Of a stretch of 64,000 nt of DNA, positions 18,060-25,477 are shown in pieces; positions within the stretch are counted from its first letter, which is position 1; the number at the start of each line of letters is the position of its first letter. Position numbers and translations under genes: made by a program. Source of the stretch: Salinigranum salinum (GTDB lineage: Archaea; Halobacteriota; Halobacteria; Halobacteriales; Haloferacaceae); the NCBI RefSeq assembly GCF_009176545.1, contig NZ_VTOJ01000001.1, positions 744,001 through 808,000 on the forward strand. The letters run 5' to 3'. The notes beneath the pieces are model-generated. The model was not told where the DNA came from, did no database searches, and saw only the letters and a list, made by a program, of their open reading frames with translations.

Positions 18060-18854
18060 CTACGCGGAGGTGGCAGTCCCAGTATCGGTCGTGACCGGCG
18101 GCTCCTCGGCGGGGAGCGCGACGAGCTGCTCGTACGCCGCGGCGAGCGTCGCGAGCGTGAAGACCGTCGTCAGTGCACTCCCGATCTGGGTGACGACGAC
18201 GCCGACGACGCCGCCGACGATCCCTGCAACGCCGAAGATGGCGCTCACGACGATGGCGACGACCGCGACGGCGACCCCGAGGAGGAAGAGCCGCAGGCGG
18301 TGCCCGCGGGTCAGTCCCCAGCTGTCCTGCATGGCCGCGACGAAGTTCTCGTCCTCGACGGCGACGTAGACCGTCCAGAACGCGAGCGCGACGAGCAAGA
18401 AGACCCCTGGGATGACGAGGAAGACGAAGCCGAGCGCGACAACGAGTCCAAAGACGATGGTGCCGACGAGGAAGTTCAGCCCCGGCCACACCACGTTCTG
18501 TGTGAAGTGTTCTCGTGGCAGGCGCTCGGTCTCGTCGCTCACGAAGGTGCGGAGCGCACCGATGGAGAGTACGATGGTTGCCAGGCCCGCGAGGAGGGAG
18601 ACGACGGCGCCCACGCTCGGAGGGATGGCGAAGAGCGCAGCGCCCATCTCCCGTGAGATCTCAGCGTCCATCCCTCTCGAGAACGGGACGCCCATCGGGA
18701 ACACACCACGGTTCGCTACCCACTGCTGGACGCCGAGGCCGACGATCGCGTTGACTGTCGAGACGACGTAGAGGACGGCCGCGAGCAGCAGCCCGTTCCG
18801 GGCGACGGTGCGGTTGATACCCTTTTTCAGAACGGTTTCGATGTTGATCGGCAT
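18060..18854 (-). CDS. multi-pass membrane protein, haloarchaeal DUF7847-like
   Basis: A 264-residue integral membrane protein with about six helices. It starts with an amphipathic 'TVLKKGINRTVARNGLLLAA' and contains 'IPGVFLLVALAFWTVYVAVE' followed by 'SWGLTRGHRLRLFLLG'. This architecture is typical of a large haloarchaeal group (DUF7847 or DUF4013-like) related to the membrane domain of glycerophosphodiester phosphodiesterases. No catalytic domain is present; function unknown. The C-terminus is a short acidic/Thr tail. A minus-strand TATA-like TTATTAG (18885-18891) lies about 33 bases upstream of the ATG. Confidence 0.7.
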   Translation of the reverse strand: MPINIETVLKKGINRTVARNGLLLAAVLYVVSTVNAIVGLGVQQWVANRGVFPMGVPFSRGMDAEISREMGAALFAIPPSVGAVVSLLAGLATIVLSIGALRTFVSDETERLPREHFTQNVVWPGLNFLVGTIVFGLVVALGFVFLVIPGVFLLVALAFWTVYVAVEDENFVAAMQDSWGLTRGHRLRLFLLGVAVAVVAIVVSAIFGVAGIVGGVVGVVVTQIGSALTTVFTLATLAAAYEQLVALPAEEPPVTTDTGTATSA

Positions 18855-19307
18855 AGCGTGTATAGATGAGTTGACAGGAAACTAATAACAGTATTCTGGT
18901 TCCACATTGGCGGGAATATTGTGGGCGAACGTAGTCTCGGACCAGCCGACCGTTCCACTCGACCAACGAGATGCACGGGACTCACGGTCGAGTCCAGAGA
19001 GAACCCCTCCGGTAGGGAGCGGCCATGCTGACCCAGGGCGCAGATCAGTGAGAGACACCTGGGTTCACCGTGTCTTCCCGAACGTCAATCCCCGACGAGA
19101 AACCGTTGGCCCCGTCGAAATATATTCATTTCTGATCTTCTCTCGAGACCATGCTGAATATCGAGCGCGAGTCGGTCAGTAGTTGGGGCAGATCTCACAC
19201 TGTAGTAATATTTTTAATGGAAAAAGAGCAACAACTCGGGTAGCGTTCCTTCCGTGGAGACGACGGTCAGTCGTCTGCTTCCGGAGGGAGCGCTACGGGG
19301 TGTAAAC
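18855..19307 (+). other. intergenic region with a strong TATA box and a micro-ORF
   Basis: No conventional gene is present. The region is AT-rich in two places. 'aaatatattc' (19118-19127) stands about 28 bases before an ATG at 19151 that opens a 30-codon frame ending TAG at 19243. 'aatatttttaat' (19206-19217) probably drives the SnoaL-like gene with a leader of several tens of bases. Confidence 0.4.
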
Positions 19308-19739
19308 ATGAGTGAACACCATACATCGGGACAGAAGGACCTCGTTCGCGAACTCTATCGAACGATTTACGAACAGAAGGCGTTCGACGCAGTGCCGGAC
19401 TTCTATGCGCCGGATGCAGTCAGACACGGCGGCCTGCGGGGGAGTGTCGAGGGTCACGAGGCGCTCCAGGGATACTTGGCGGCAACCCTCGGGGGTCTCT
19501 CCGAGATCGAAGTGACGGAACTGCACTGTCTCGCAGAGGACGACCTGATAGCGTACGACTTCGAGATGGCCGCGACTCACTCGGGAGAACTGCTGGGCGT
19601 CCCAGCGACGGGGAACCGTATCGAGATGACCAACACGGCGTGGTTCCGTATCGAGAACGGACAGGTCACCGACGAATGGCCCCGAACGGACATGCTGGGA
19701 CTGGTCAAGGGACTCGATCTCGTCGAACTCCCGTTCTGA
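19308..19739 (+). CDS. SnoaL-like ester cyclase / NTF2-fold protein
   Basis: A 143-residue cone-shaped alpha+beta barrel protein of the NTF2/SnoaL superfamily. The N-terminal helix pair 'LVRELYRTIYEQKAFDAVPDFY' and 'ALQGYLAATLGGLSEIEV' are typical, as are the strand 'LIAYDFEMAATHSGELLGVPATGNRIEMT' and the final 'WFRIENGQVTDEWPRTDMLG'. This is the usual 'ester cyclase' annotation; real substrates are rarely known. The ATG at 19308 precedes the family start, although a GTG in frame at 19254 would fit the TATA box at 19206-19217 better. A GGGGTG just before the ATG may be a weak ribosome site. Confidence 0.8.
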   Translation: MSEHHTSGQKDLVRELYRTIYEQKAFDAVPDFYAPDAVRHGGLRGSVEGHEALQGYLAATLGGLSEIEVTELHCLAEDDLIAYDFEMAATHSGELLGVPATGNRIEMTNTAWFRIENGQVTDEWPRTDMLGLVKGLDLVELPF

Positions 19740-19917
19740 AGACCGAGTTCTGCCCACGTTTTTGACTGTCCCATCCGACATCTTCGAGAGCTATCCTTCC
19801 CCTCGTCACGATTGTCTTCGCGTTGCTGACCACACCCTCCGTATCTCGCACGCCACACTTGTCACGGTCTGAGGGTTTCAACGGAGACAAATAGTTCCAA
19901 GGCGAACACGTCGTCGT

Positions 19918-20798
19918 TCAGCCACGGGACGTATCGGTCGGCAGGAGTGGACGTGGTACGTCGCCGGTCTTTCTCAGGGTCTTCGCCCCCCAGATCACCG
20001 TGATGAGGACTGCAGTCAGGACCCAGGCCGGGTAGTAGTATTCGTCCGCGACCTCGACGGTGTTGGACACGAAGTTCACCCACCCGTGCAGGATGATGAT
20101 GCCGAGGATACTCCGCGAGGTATGGTTGTACACCCACGTGAAGATGACCGACAGCGCGACGATGCCGATCATGAACAGCCAGAAGCCCCGCGTCGCGAAC
20201 CCGACGAACTCGCGTTGAAACGACCCTTCGACGAAGAACAACGGGAGGTGCCAGACCGCCCAGACGACGCCCAACAGTACACTGGCGCCGAGCGCCGAGC
20301 GGTCCATCTGGAGCCGGTCCAACCGTACCCACGCCAGCCGAACTCTTCGAGGATCGGCGGGAGCGTCGCGAAGAACAGCGTCGGCAGGATCACCAGTGGA
20401 TTACGACTCAGATCTCGAACGGCCTCACCCCAGGCAGCTCCCGAACCGCCCAGCAGTGACGCACCCACGGCAGCCACGATCATCACTCCGACCGGGATTA
20501 GCAGGATGATCAGGAACCACCGTACGCCGATTCGGCGGGGCTGTTTGATTCGATTCCAGAAGTCCGCGCGTCCCCGGTCATCGTAGACGAGATAGACGAA
20601 TCCGATACCGGCAGCCCCGGGGCCGAGCAGTGCCAGCAACTGCAATACCACGCCCTCGGCACTCTGAAAACTCACGTCCAGAGCGATCGCCAGCAGCAAG
20701 AAAGTCCACGTAACGGCGTAGGTCACCCCGAAGAATATCCACGGGTTCCCGATCGAGATCGACATCCCACCGAGTGATATGTGCCCCGGTTCTCGCAT
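19918..20798 (-). pseudogene. CPBP family intramembrane protease with a frameshift
   Basis: A CAAX-protease/bacteriocin-processing (Abi) membrane protein split by one apparent base loss. The N-terminal frame (ATG 20798) has four helices and motif 1 'PPILEEFGWRGYG' with the catalytic Glu pair. After the GG at 20323-20324 the sense continues in another frame as 'LDRLQMDRSALGASVLLGV', with motif 2 'VWHLPLFFVEG' and motif 3 'IILHGWVNF' carrying the His and Asn/His ligands. All catalytic residues are present once the frame is restored. Either the gene is freshly inactivated or the base is a sequencing error. A minus-strand TATA (CATTAAATATCC, 20819-20830) lies about 25 bases before ATG 20798. Confidence 0.75.
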
Positions 20799-20877
20799 AT
20801 CTCACCCACAATTGTCGGATATTTAATGATATCGCCAGTTCCCACGTCGTTGCAAGCAGACCGCATCCGGGTGGAAC

Positions 20878-21240
20878 TCACGTGGGCTGGGTCCGCCTGT
20901 CGGTCGCCGGTGGGCCCGAACTAGGTATCGCGAGCAGATACGTGACGGCACGCACCGTCGCGGTAGCCGCTGGAAGGACGGTGAAGGCGAGCGCGACGGG
21001 AGGAAAGCCATCGATTCACCGACCAACGACGCGACCGTCGTCCCCGCCATCTTCGGAGCGAGTAATGCGCTGAACACCAGCGCAACCCCGGCGAAGACGT
21101 ACCCCCATGGGTGTCGGCACCAGAGTCACCCCCGGCAACGATCAGCGCCGATACGACGACACCGAGGTCGACGAAGTGCGACAGCAGTGCCTGTGGACCG
21201 ATCGCCTCGACGAACAGTGGTGGGACCCCACTGGGGACCG
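20878..21240 (-). pseudogene. 5'-truncated, frameshifted membrane-protein remnant
   Basis: Reading the minus strand in three successive frames gives a continuous hydrophobic protein. It reads 'GVPPLFVEAIGPQALLSHFV' and 'DLGVVVSALIVAGG', then after a shift 'YVFAGVALVFSALLAPKMAG', then after a second shift 'VALAFTVLPAATATVRAVTY' and 'LLAIPSSGPP' to a TGA at 20878-20880. This is the C-terminal part of a haloarchaeal multi-pass membrane protein of unknown role. Its 5' side stops abruptly at the T-arm-like palindrome starting at 21241, so truncation is probably linked to rearrangement at the tRNA-Phe locus. Confidence 0.55.
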
Positions 21241-21295
21241 CCGATTTGAACCGAGCGGCGACGAGTCGTCGCTCGTCTTCTCGGGTTCAACTCGG
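21241..21295. repeat. T-arm-like imperfect palindrome 1 (tRNA-Phe side)
   Basis: Left arm 'ccgatttgaaccgag' and right arm 'ctcgggttcaactcgg' are inverted copies resembling the T-arm of a tRNA. The middle (cgacgagtcgtcgctcgtc) can extend the stem. See palindromes 2-5 for the same plan. Confidence 0.55.
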
Positions 21296-21345
21296 TCGTG
21301 GACATCTTCACTGCACACGTCGTTCGCGGGAGAAGTGTCGCCTCC

Positions 21346-21394
21346 GGATTATGAACCACGGTCGCTCACTGCGTTCGCTCCCTGATTCAAATCC
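21346..21394. repeat. T-arm-like imperfect palindrome 2 (tRNA-Phe side)
   Basis: Left arm 'ggattatgaacc' and right arm 'tgattcaaatcc' are inverted and resemble the T-loop of the neighbouring tRNA-Phe (ggatttgaacc on this strand). The loop contains 'cgctcactgcgttcgctcc', which recurs at 34124-34142. Confidence 0.6.
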
Positions 21395-21436
21395 GCTCGT
21401 GAGCGTTTTCACTGCTCACGTCGTTCGCAGGAAAAT

Positions 21437-21509
21437 GCCGCCTCCCGGATTTGAACCGGGGACAGCTCGATCTTCAGTCGAGTGCTCTCCCAGTCTGAGC
21501 TAAGGCGGC
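21437..21509 (-). tRNA. tRNA-Phe (GAA)
   Basis: A 73-base cloverleaf on the minus strand. The acceptor GCCGCCT pairs with AGGCGGC, the D arm is GCTC/GAGC, the anticodon stem CTCGA/TCGAG encloses CTGAAGA (anticodon GAA), and the T arm CCGGG/CCCGG has TTCAAAT in the loop. CCA is not encoded. The 3' side is followed by several T-arm-like palindromes and gene debris. Confidence 0.97.
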
Positions 21510-21657
21510 GCGTATGGGACGAAGCCCATCGGAGAAAAAAGGATTTCGGATTGACCCGACCGTTCTCGCCGGCTTTCCGGCGTCGTCCCCGAATCAACGG
21601 AGCCGCGTTCCGCACGGGACCCGTGCACGCTACGTTCTGACGGAGCGACTGACGTCC

Positions 21658-21993
21658 ATGGACCACACTGCCGTCCCCGAACTCCTCGACTCCATGGCCG
21701 ACGATGTCGACGACCCACACTACCACGAGTTCCTGCGCCGCGACTCGCTGAGCGTCGGCGTCTACCGTCTCCCCGCGGGTGCCGTCGACCCACAGGAACC
21801 ACACACGGAGGACGAAGTGTACTACGTCGTGTCGGGCCGGGCGACCATCGAGGTCGCCGACGAATCGACAGGCGTCGAGGCCGGCGACGTCGTCTTCGTC
21901 GAACGTGGCGTCGACCACCGATTCGTCGACATCGAGACGGAGCTGGTGGTGCTGGTGTTCTTCGCGCCCGCGGAGGGGATGGGGGCCGAGTGA
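21658..21993 (+). CDS. small cupin-domain protein
   Basis: A 111-residue single-domain cupin. Motif 1 is 'PQEPHTEDEVYYVVSGRATI' (a His and Glu of the usual HxH...E metal set; the first His position is Gln-Glu-Pro-His) and motif 2 is 'VEAGDVVFVERGVDHRF' with its His. It probably binds a divalent metal and either acts as an isomerase or epimerase or as a small-ligand sensor; no substrate can be named. The ATG at 21658 opens the conserved acidic N-terminus 'DHTAVPELLDSMADDVDDPH'. It sits alone between two tRNA genes, without a clear TATA box. Confidence 0.85.
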   Translation: MDHTAVPELLDSMADDVDDPHYHEFLRRDSLSVGVYRLPAGAVDPQEPHTEDEVYYVVSGRATIEVADESTGVEAGDVVFVERGVDHRFVDIETELVVLVFFAPAEGMGAE

Positions 21994-22016
21994 GTCCGCC
22001 GTCCCGCTTCGGTGTC

Positions 22017-22036
22017 GGCTCGGGCGGATTCGAACC
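22017..22036 (-). repeat. partial copy 1 of the tRNA-Val 3' end
   Basis: A 20-base exact copy of the T-arm and acceptor 3' part of tRNA-Val (ggctcgggcggattcgaacc on the plus strand), 251 bases downstream of the matching part of the tRNA. Confidence 0.8.
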
Positions 22037-22080
22037 GAGCCGAGACCTCACTTCGTTCGGCCTCGCCGGGTTCGGAATCC
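22026..22080. repeat. T-arm-like imperfect palindrome 3 (tRNA-Val side)
   Basis: Left arm 'ggattcgaaccgagccgag' and right arm 'ctcgccgggttcggaatcc' are inverted; the loop is 'cctcacttcgttcggc'. The left arm overlaps the partial tRNA-Val copy at 22017-22036. Confidence 0.6.
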
Positions 22081-22155
22081 CCGTCACCCACGCACTACGG
22101 ATTTCAGGCGTGGCTCGCACACGCTCCGCGGTGCTCGCCGTGCGATCCGCGTAGA

Positions 22156-22181
22156 AGTGGGCTCGGGCGGATTCGAACCAC
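22156..22181 (-). repeat. partial copy 2 of the tRNA-Val 3' end
   Basis: A 26-base stretch identical to 22266-22291, which covers the 3' T-arm, acceptor strand and two flanking bases of tRNA-Val. The two copies lie 110 bases apart. Confidence 0.9.
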
Positions 22182-22219
22182 TAGGACTTCGCTTCGCTCG
22201 TCCTCTGGGTTCAGAATCC
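22169..22219. repeat. T-arm-like imperfect palindrome 4 (tRNA-Val side)
   Basis: Left arm 'ggattcgaaccac' with 'aggac' and right arm 'gtcctctgggttcagaatcc' are inverted; the loop is 'ttcgcttcgctc'. The left arm is the T-arm of the partial tRNA-Val copy. Confidence 0.65.
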
Positions 22220-22267
22220 TCCCTCGGTTCACGACTTCGTGCTCGCTGTCGCTCGCACAGAAGTAGT

Positions 22268-22341
22268 GGGCTCGGGCGGATTCGAACCACCGATTTCGGC
22301 CTTGTAAAGGCCGCGTCATAACCAGCTAGACCACGAGCCCG
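22268..22341 (-). tRNA. tRNA-Val (TAC)
   Basis: A 74-base cloverleaf on the minus strand. The acceptor GGGCTCG pairs with CGAGCCC with discriminator A. The anticodon stem CGGCC/GGCCG encloses TTTACAA (anticodon TAC), and the T arm GGTGG/CCGCC has TTCGAAT in the loop. CCA is not encoded. Two further partial copies of its 3' end lie downstream. Confidence 0.96.
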
Positions 22342-22431
22342 TACCCCGACGAACACGATGCGACCGAATAACGGTTTCCCATTCTGTCGAACGACGGAAC
22401 CCTTACACCCGACCCCGCCCTGCCTCTGCGC

Positions 22432-22950
22432 ATGGCTGTCGACACCCGACAACTGCTCGCCGTCGCCGTCCTCTTCATCGTCCTGACGGCCGGCGTCGTC
22501 GTTGTCCAGTCGGGCCTGTTCGCGACCGTCGACCCGCCCGAGGACGACGAGTACGACCGGACGACGGTCGAACTCGTCGACGCCTCGGGGGAGCCACTGG
22601 CTGAGATTCGGGTCCGGATCGCCGACACCCCCGAGAAGCGCTACCTCGGTCTCTCGGCGACCGAGTCGCTCGACGCACGCGAGGGGATGTTGTTCGTCCA
22701 CGAGGAGGAGGGACAGTACGCGTACGTCATGCGCGACATGGACTTCCCGCTCGACATCGTCTTCGTCGCGCCGAACGGGACGGTCACGACGATCCACCAC
22801 GCAACGCTCCCACCGGAGGGGACGAGCGAGTCGGATCTCACGCGCTACCGTGGCCGGGGGCGCTACGTTCTCGAACTCCCCCTGGGCACCGCCAACGAGA
22901 CGGGTCTCGACGCGGGTGATCGTGTCGTCGTCCCCGAGTCGGTCGGGTGA
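22432..22950 (+). CDS. membrane-anchored DUF192 protein
   Basis: A 172-residue protein with one N-terminal membrane helix (about residues 8-28) and an extracellular DUF192 domain. Conserved elements are 'VRIADTPEKRYLGLSATESL', 'EGMLFVHEEEGQYAYVMRDM', 'PLDIVFVAPNGTVTTIHHAT' and 'YVLELPLGTANETGLDAGDR'. DUF192 domains are small beta-barrels that may bind a ligand; the function is unknown. A TATA-like cccttacacc 26 bases before the ATG supports the start. Confidence 0.9.
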   Translation: MAVDTRQLLAVAVLFIVLTAGVVVVQSGLFATVDPPEDDEYDRTTVELVDASGEPLAEIRVRIADTPEKRYLGLSATESLDAREGMLFVHEEEGQYAYVMRDMDFPLDIVFVAPNGTVTTIHHATLPPEGTSESDLTRYRGRGRYVLELPLGTANETGLDAGDRVVVPESVG

Positions 22951-23010
22951 CGCGGGGGCCGAAGCCCAGACCGAAACGCTCTGGTCGTGGCACCCGTAGC
23001 TGGGTGTGTC

Positions 23011-23301
23011 ATGACCGACGCCGATCCCTCGGTCGACGACGCCGTCGACGCGCTCGACGCACAGGAGGGCTGGCAGGCAGAGGGGTTCGCCGCCCGCGTC
23101 CACTACCGCGGTGCCGGCGACCGCTACAGCGTCGAGTACTACGCACCCTCCGACTGCGTCCTCTACTGGAAGGTGAACGGTGACGAAGAGATCGCCGTCC
23201 CCGTGGGGCGCGAGAGCGTCCCGGACCCGCTCCGCGAACGCGTCCGTCTCGATCTCGACGAGGCGGGCATCGACCCGTCGATCGAGGCGCGCGTCGTCTG
23301 A
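23011..23301 (+). CDS. small conserved haloarchaeal protein
   Basis: A 96-residue acidic, soluble protein that I do not recognise as a named family. It starts MTDADPSVDDAVDALDAQEG and contains a beta-rich core: 'GFAARVHYRGAGDRYSVEYY', 'DCVLYWKVNGDEEIAVPVGR'. It ends in the helical 'PLRERVRLDLDEAGID'. No signal or membrane segment. It lies between the DUF192 and ABC exporter genes on the same strand, 72 bp before the latter, but each has its own likely promoter. Function unknown. Confidence 0.6.
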   Translation: MTDADPSVDDAVDALDAQEGWQAEGFAARVHYRGAGDRYSVEYYAPSDCVLYWKVNGDEEIAVPVGRESVPDPLRERVRLDLDEAGIDPSIEARVV

Positions 23302-23373
23302 CCGCGCTCCGTCCGATCTCGCCCCGAGACGGCGGCTGAAACCCTTTTACTCGCGGCCCCCTGATGAGCGGTA

Positions 23374-25305
23374 ATGGACGTCGGTCTCGACGACGACGAC
23401 CCGTTCGAGCAACAGCGGGACAACGTGCAGAACCCGATGCGCCGGCTGTTCCTCGACTACGGTCGCGAGCGCGCGGGTTCGTTCACGCTCGGGCTCTCGG
23501 CTAGCGTCGGTGCCCGCCTCCTCGACCTCCTCCCACCGCTCCTCCTGGGAGTGGCCATCGACGCGGTCTTCCTCGACAACAAAGCGTACGACCTGCCGCT
23601 CGTTCCCGCCGCGTGGCTCCCGCAGGACGCCGAGACGCAGTTCTGGCTCACGATCGGTCTCGTCGCGTTCGCCTTCTTCGGCGGGGCGGTGCTCCACTAC
23701 GTCCGAAATTGGGGGTGGAACCGCTTCGCGCAGCACGTTCAGCACGCGGTGCGGGTCGACACGTACGAGTCGATGCAGCGGCTCAACATGGCCTTTTTCG
23801 CCGACAAGCAGACCGGCGAGATGATGTCGATCCTCTCGAACGACGTGAACCGGCTGGAAAGCTTCCTCAACGACGGCATGAACTCCGCCTTCCGGCTGGG
23901 GATCATGGTGCTCGGCATCGCCGGCGTCCTCTTCTGGCTCAATCCGCAGTTGGCGGTCGTCGCGCTCTTTCCCGTCCCGCTCATCGCGGTGTTCACCTAC
24001 CTCTTCATCAGGATCATCCAGCCGAAGTACGCCGCCGTGCGCTCCGCGGTCGGGACGGTGAACTCCCGGCTGGAGAACAACCTGGGTGGCATCTCGGTGA
24101 TCAAGGCCGCCAACACCGAGTCGTACGAGTCCGACCGCGTCGAGAGCGTCTCGCTCGACTACTACGACGCCAACTGGGACGCCATCGAGACGCGCATCGT
24201 CTTCTTCCCCGGCCTGCGGGTGCTGGCTGGCATCGGTTTCCTCCTCACCTTCACCGTCGGTGGCTTCTGGGTCTTCCAAGGGACGGGGCCGTGGATATTC
24301 ACCGGGACGCTCTCTCCCGGTGACTTCGTCGTGTTCGTCCTCTTCACCCAGCGGTTCGTCTGGCCGCTGGCCCAGTTCGGGCAGATAATCAACATGTACC
24401 AGCGGGCCTACGCCAGCGCCGAGCGCGTCTTCGGTCTCATGGATGAACCCGCCCGCATCCCCGAACGTGAGGACGCCCCCGACCTCGTCGTGGAGGAGGG
24501 TCGCGTCGTGTACGACGACGTCACCTTCGGCTACGACACCGACGAGACGCCCGTGGTCGAAGACGTCTCGTTCACCGTCGAGGGCGGCGACACGCTCGCG
24601 CTCGTCGGCCCGACGGGTGCGGGCAAGTCGACGCTCCTCAAACTCCTCCTCCGACTGTACGACGTCGACGAGGGTGCGGTCGAGATCGACGGGCAGGACC
24701 TGCGCGACGTCTCCGTGTCGAGTCTCAGACGGTCGATGGGCTACGTCAGCCAGGACACCTTCCTCTTCCACGGCACCGTGAGGGAGAACATCGCCTACGG
24801 CACGTTCGACGCCTCGGACGAGGAGATCGTGTCGGCGGCGAAAGCCGCCGAGGCACACGAGTTCGTCGAGAACCTCCCCGACGGCTACGACACGATGGTC
24901 GGCGAGCGCGGGGTCAAACTCTCCGGCGGGCAGCGCCAGCGCGTCGCGATCGCTCGCGCCGTGCTCCGTGACCCCGCGATCCTCGTCCTCGACGAGGCGA
25001 CCTCGGACGTCGACACCGAGACCGAGATGCTCATCCAGCGGTCGCTCGACAGATTGACCGAGGATCGGACGACGTTCGCCATCGCCCACCGCCTGTCGAC
25101 GATCAAGGACGCCGATCGGATCGTCGTCGTCGAAGACGGGCGGGTCGTCGAACGCGGCACGCACGAGGAACTGCTCGCGGACGAGGGTCTCTACGCACAC
25201 CTCTGGGGCGTCCAGGCGGGCGAGATCGAAGACCTGCCACAGGAGTTCGTCGAACGGGCACGTGGGCGAGGTGCCCGGGTGGAAGTCGACGGCGACGACG
25301 ACTGA
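23374..25305 (+). CDS. ABC exporter half-transporter (permease-ATPase fusion)
   Basis: A 643-residue type IV ABC exporter subunit that works as a homo- or heterodimer. The N-terminal transmembrane domain (about residues 30-340) has six helices, and the nucleotide-binding domain covers about 365-610. The ATPase motifs are complete: Walker A 'GPTGAGKST' near residue 412, Q loop 'GYVSQDTFLFHG', signature 'LSGGQRQR' near 516, Walker B 'ILVLDEATSD' near 535, and the switch His in 'FAIAHRLSTI'. The exporter may carry lipids or drugs; the substrate is not predictable. A TATA-like ccttttactc 27 bases before the ATG supports a leaderless mRNA. Confidence 0.95.
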   Translation: MDVGLDDDDPFEQQRDNVQNPMRRLFLDYGRERAGSFTLGLSASVGARLLDLLPPLLLGVAIDAVFLDNKAYDLPLVPAAWLPQDAETQFWLTIGLVAFAFFGGAVLHYVRNWGWNRFAQHVQHAVRVDTYESMQRLNMAFFADKQTGEMMSILSNDVNRLESFLNDGMNSAFRLGIMVLGIAGVLFWLNPQLAVVALFPVPLIAVFTYLFIRIIQPKYAAVRSAVGTVNSRLENNLGGISVIKAANTESYESDRVESVSLDYYDANWDAIETRIVFFPGLRVLAGIGFLLTFTVGGFWVFQGTGPWIFTGTLSPGDFVVFVLFTQRFVWPLAQFGQIINMYQRAYASAERVFGLMDEPARIPEREDAPDLVVEEGRVVYDDVTFGYDTDETPVVEDVSFTVEGGDTLALVGPTGAGKSTLLKLLLRLYDVDEGAVEIDGQDLRDVSVSSLRRSMGYVSQDTFLFHGTVRENIAYGTFDASDEEIVSAAKAAEAHEFVENLPDGYDTMVGERGVKLSGGQRQRVAIARAVLRDPAILVLDEATSDVDTETEMLIQRSLDRLTEDRTTFAIAHRLSTIKDADRIVVVEDGRVVERGTHEELLADEGLYAHLWGVQAGEIEDLPQEFVERARGRGARVEVDGDDD

Positions 25306-25477
25306 GCCGTCTGTCGTCCGTCACGGCCGACGCTACGCTCGAAACGACGCCACGACGGGGAGCCACCGGCGCGGATCGTTCCCTCGTGCTCGCCCCCGAG
25401 TTCGGTTCGCCCCCGATCGACGGTTCGACTCCGTCGCATCCGTCACTGTCGGGCGCTCCGCACCGGCTGTGACGGTG

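Noticed and set aside
15529..18489. 986-codon open frame antisense to the glucoamylase
   Set aside because: It runs opposite a complete GH15 gene; GC-rich haloarchaeal DNA keeps the antisense frame open. The translation is Arg/Val-rich with no domains.
21426..22341. CRISPR-like array
   Set aside because: The repeated segments near the tRNAs are few, unequal in length, and match tRNA 3' ends; spacing is irregular and no cas genes are present.
21437..22341. integrated element between tRNA-Phe and tRNA-Val
   Set aside because: The interval contains only a cupin gene and tRNA-derived repeats; no integrase or replication gene is visible.
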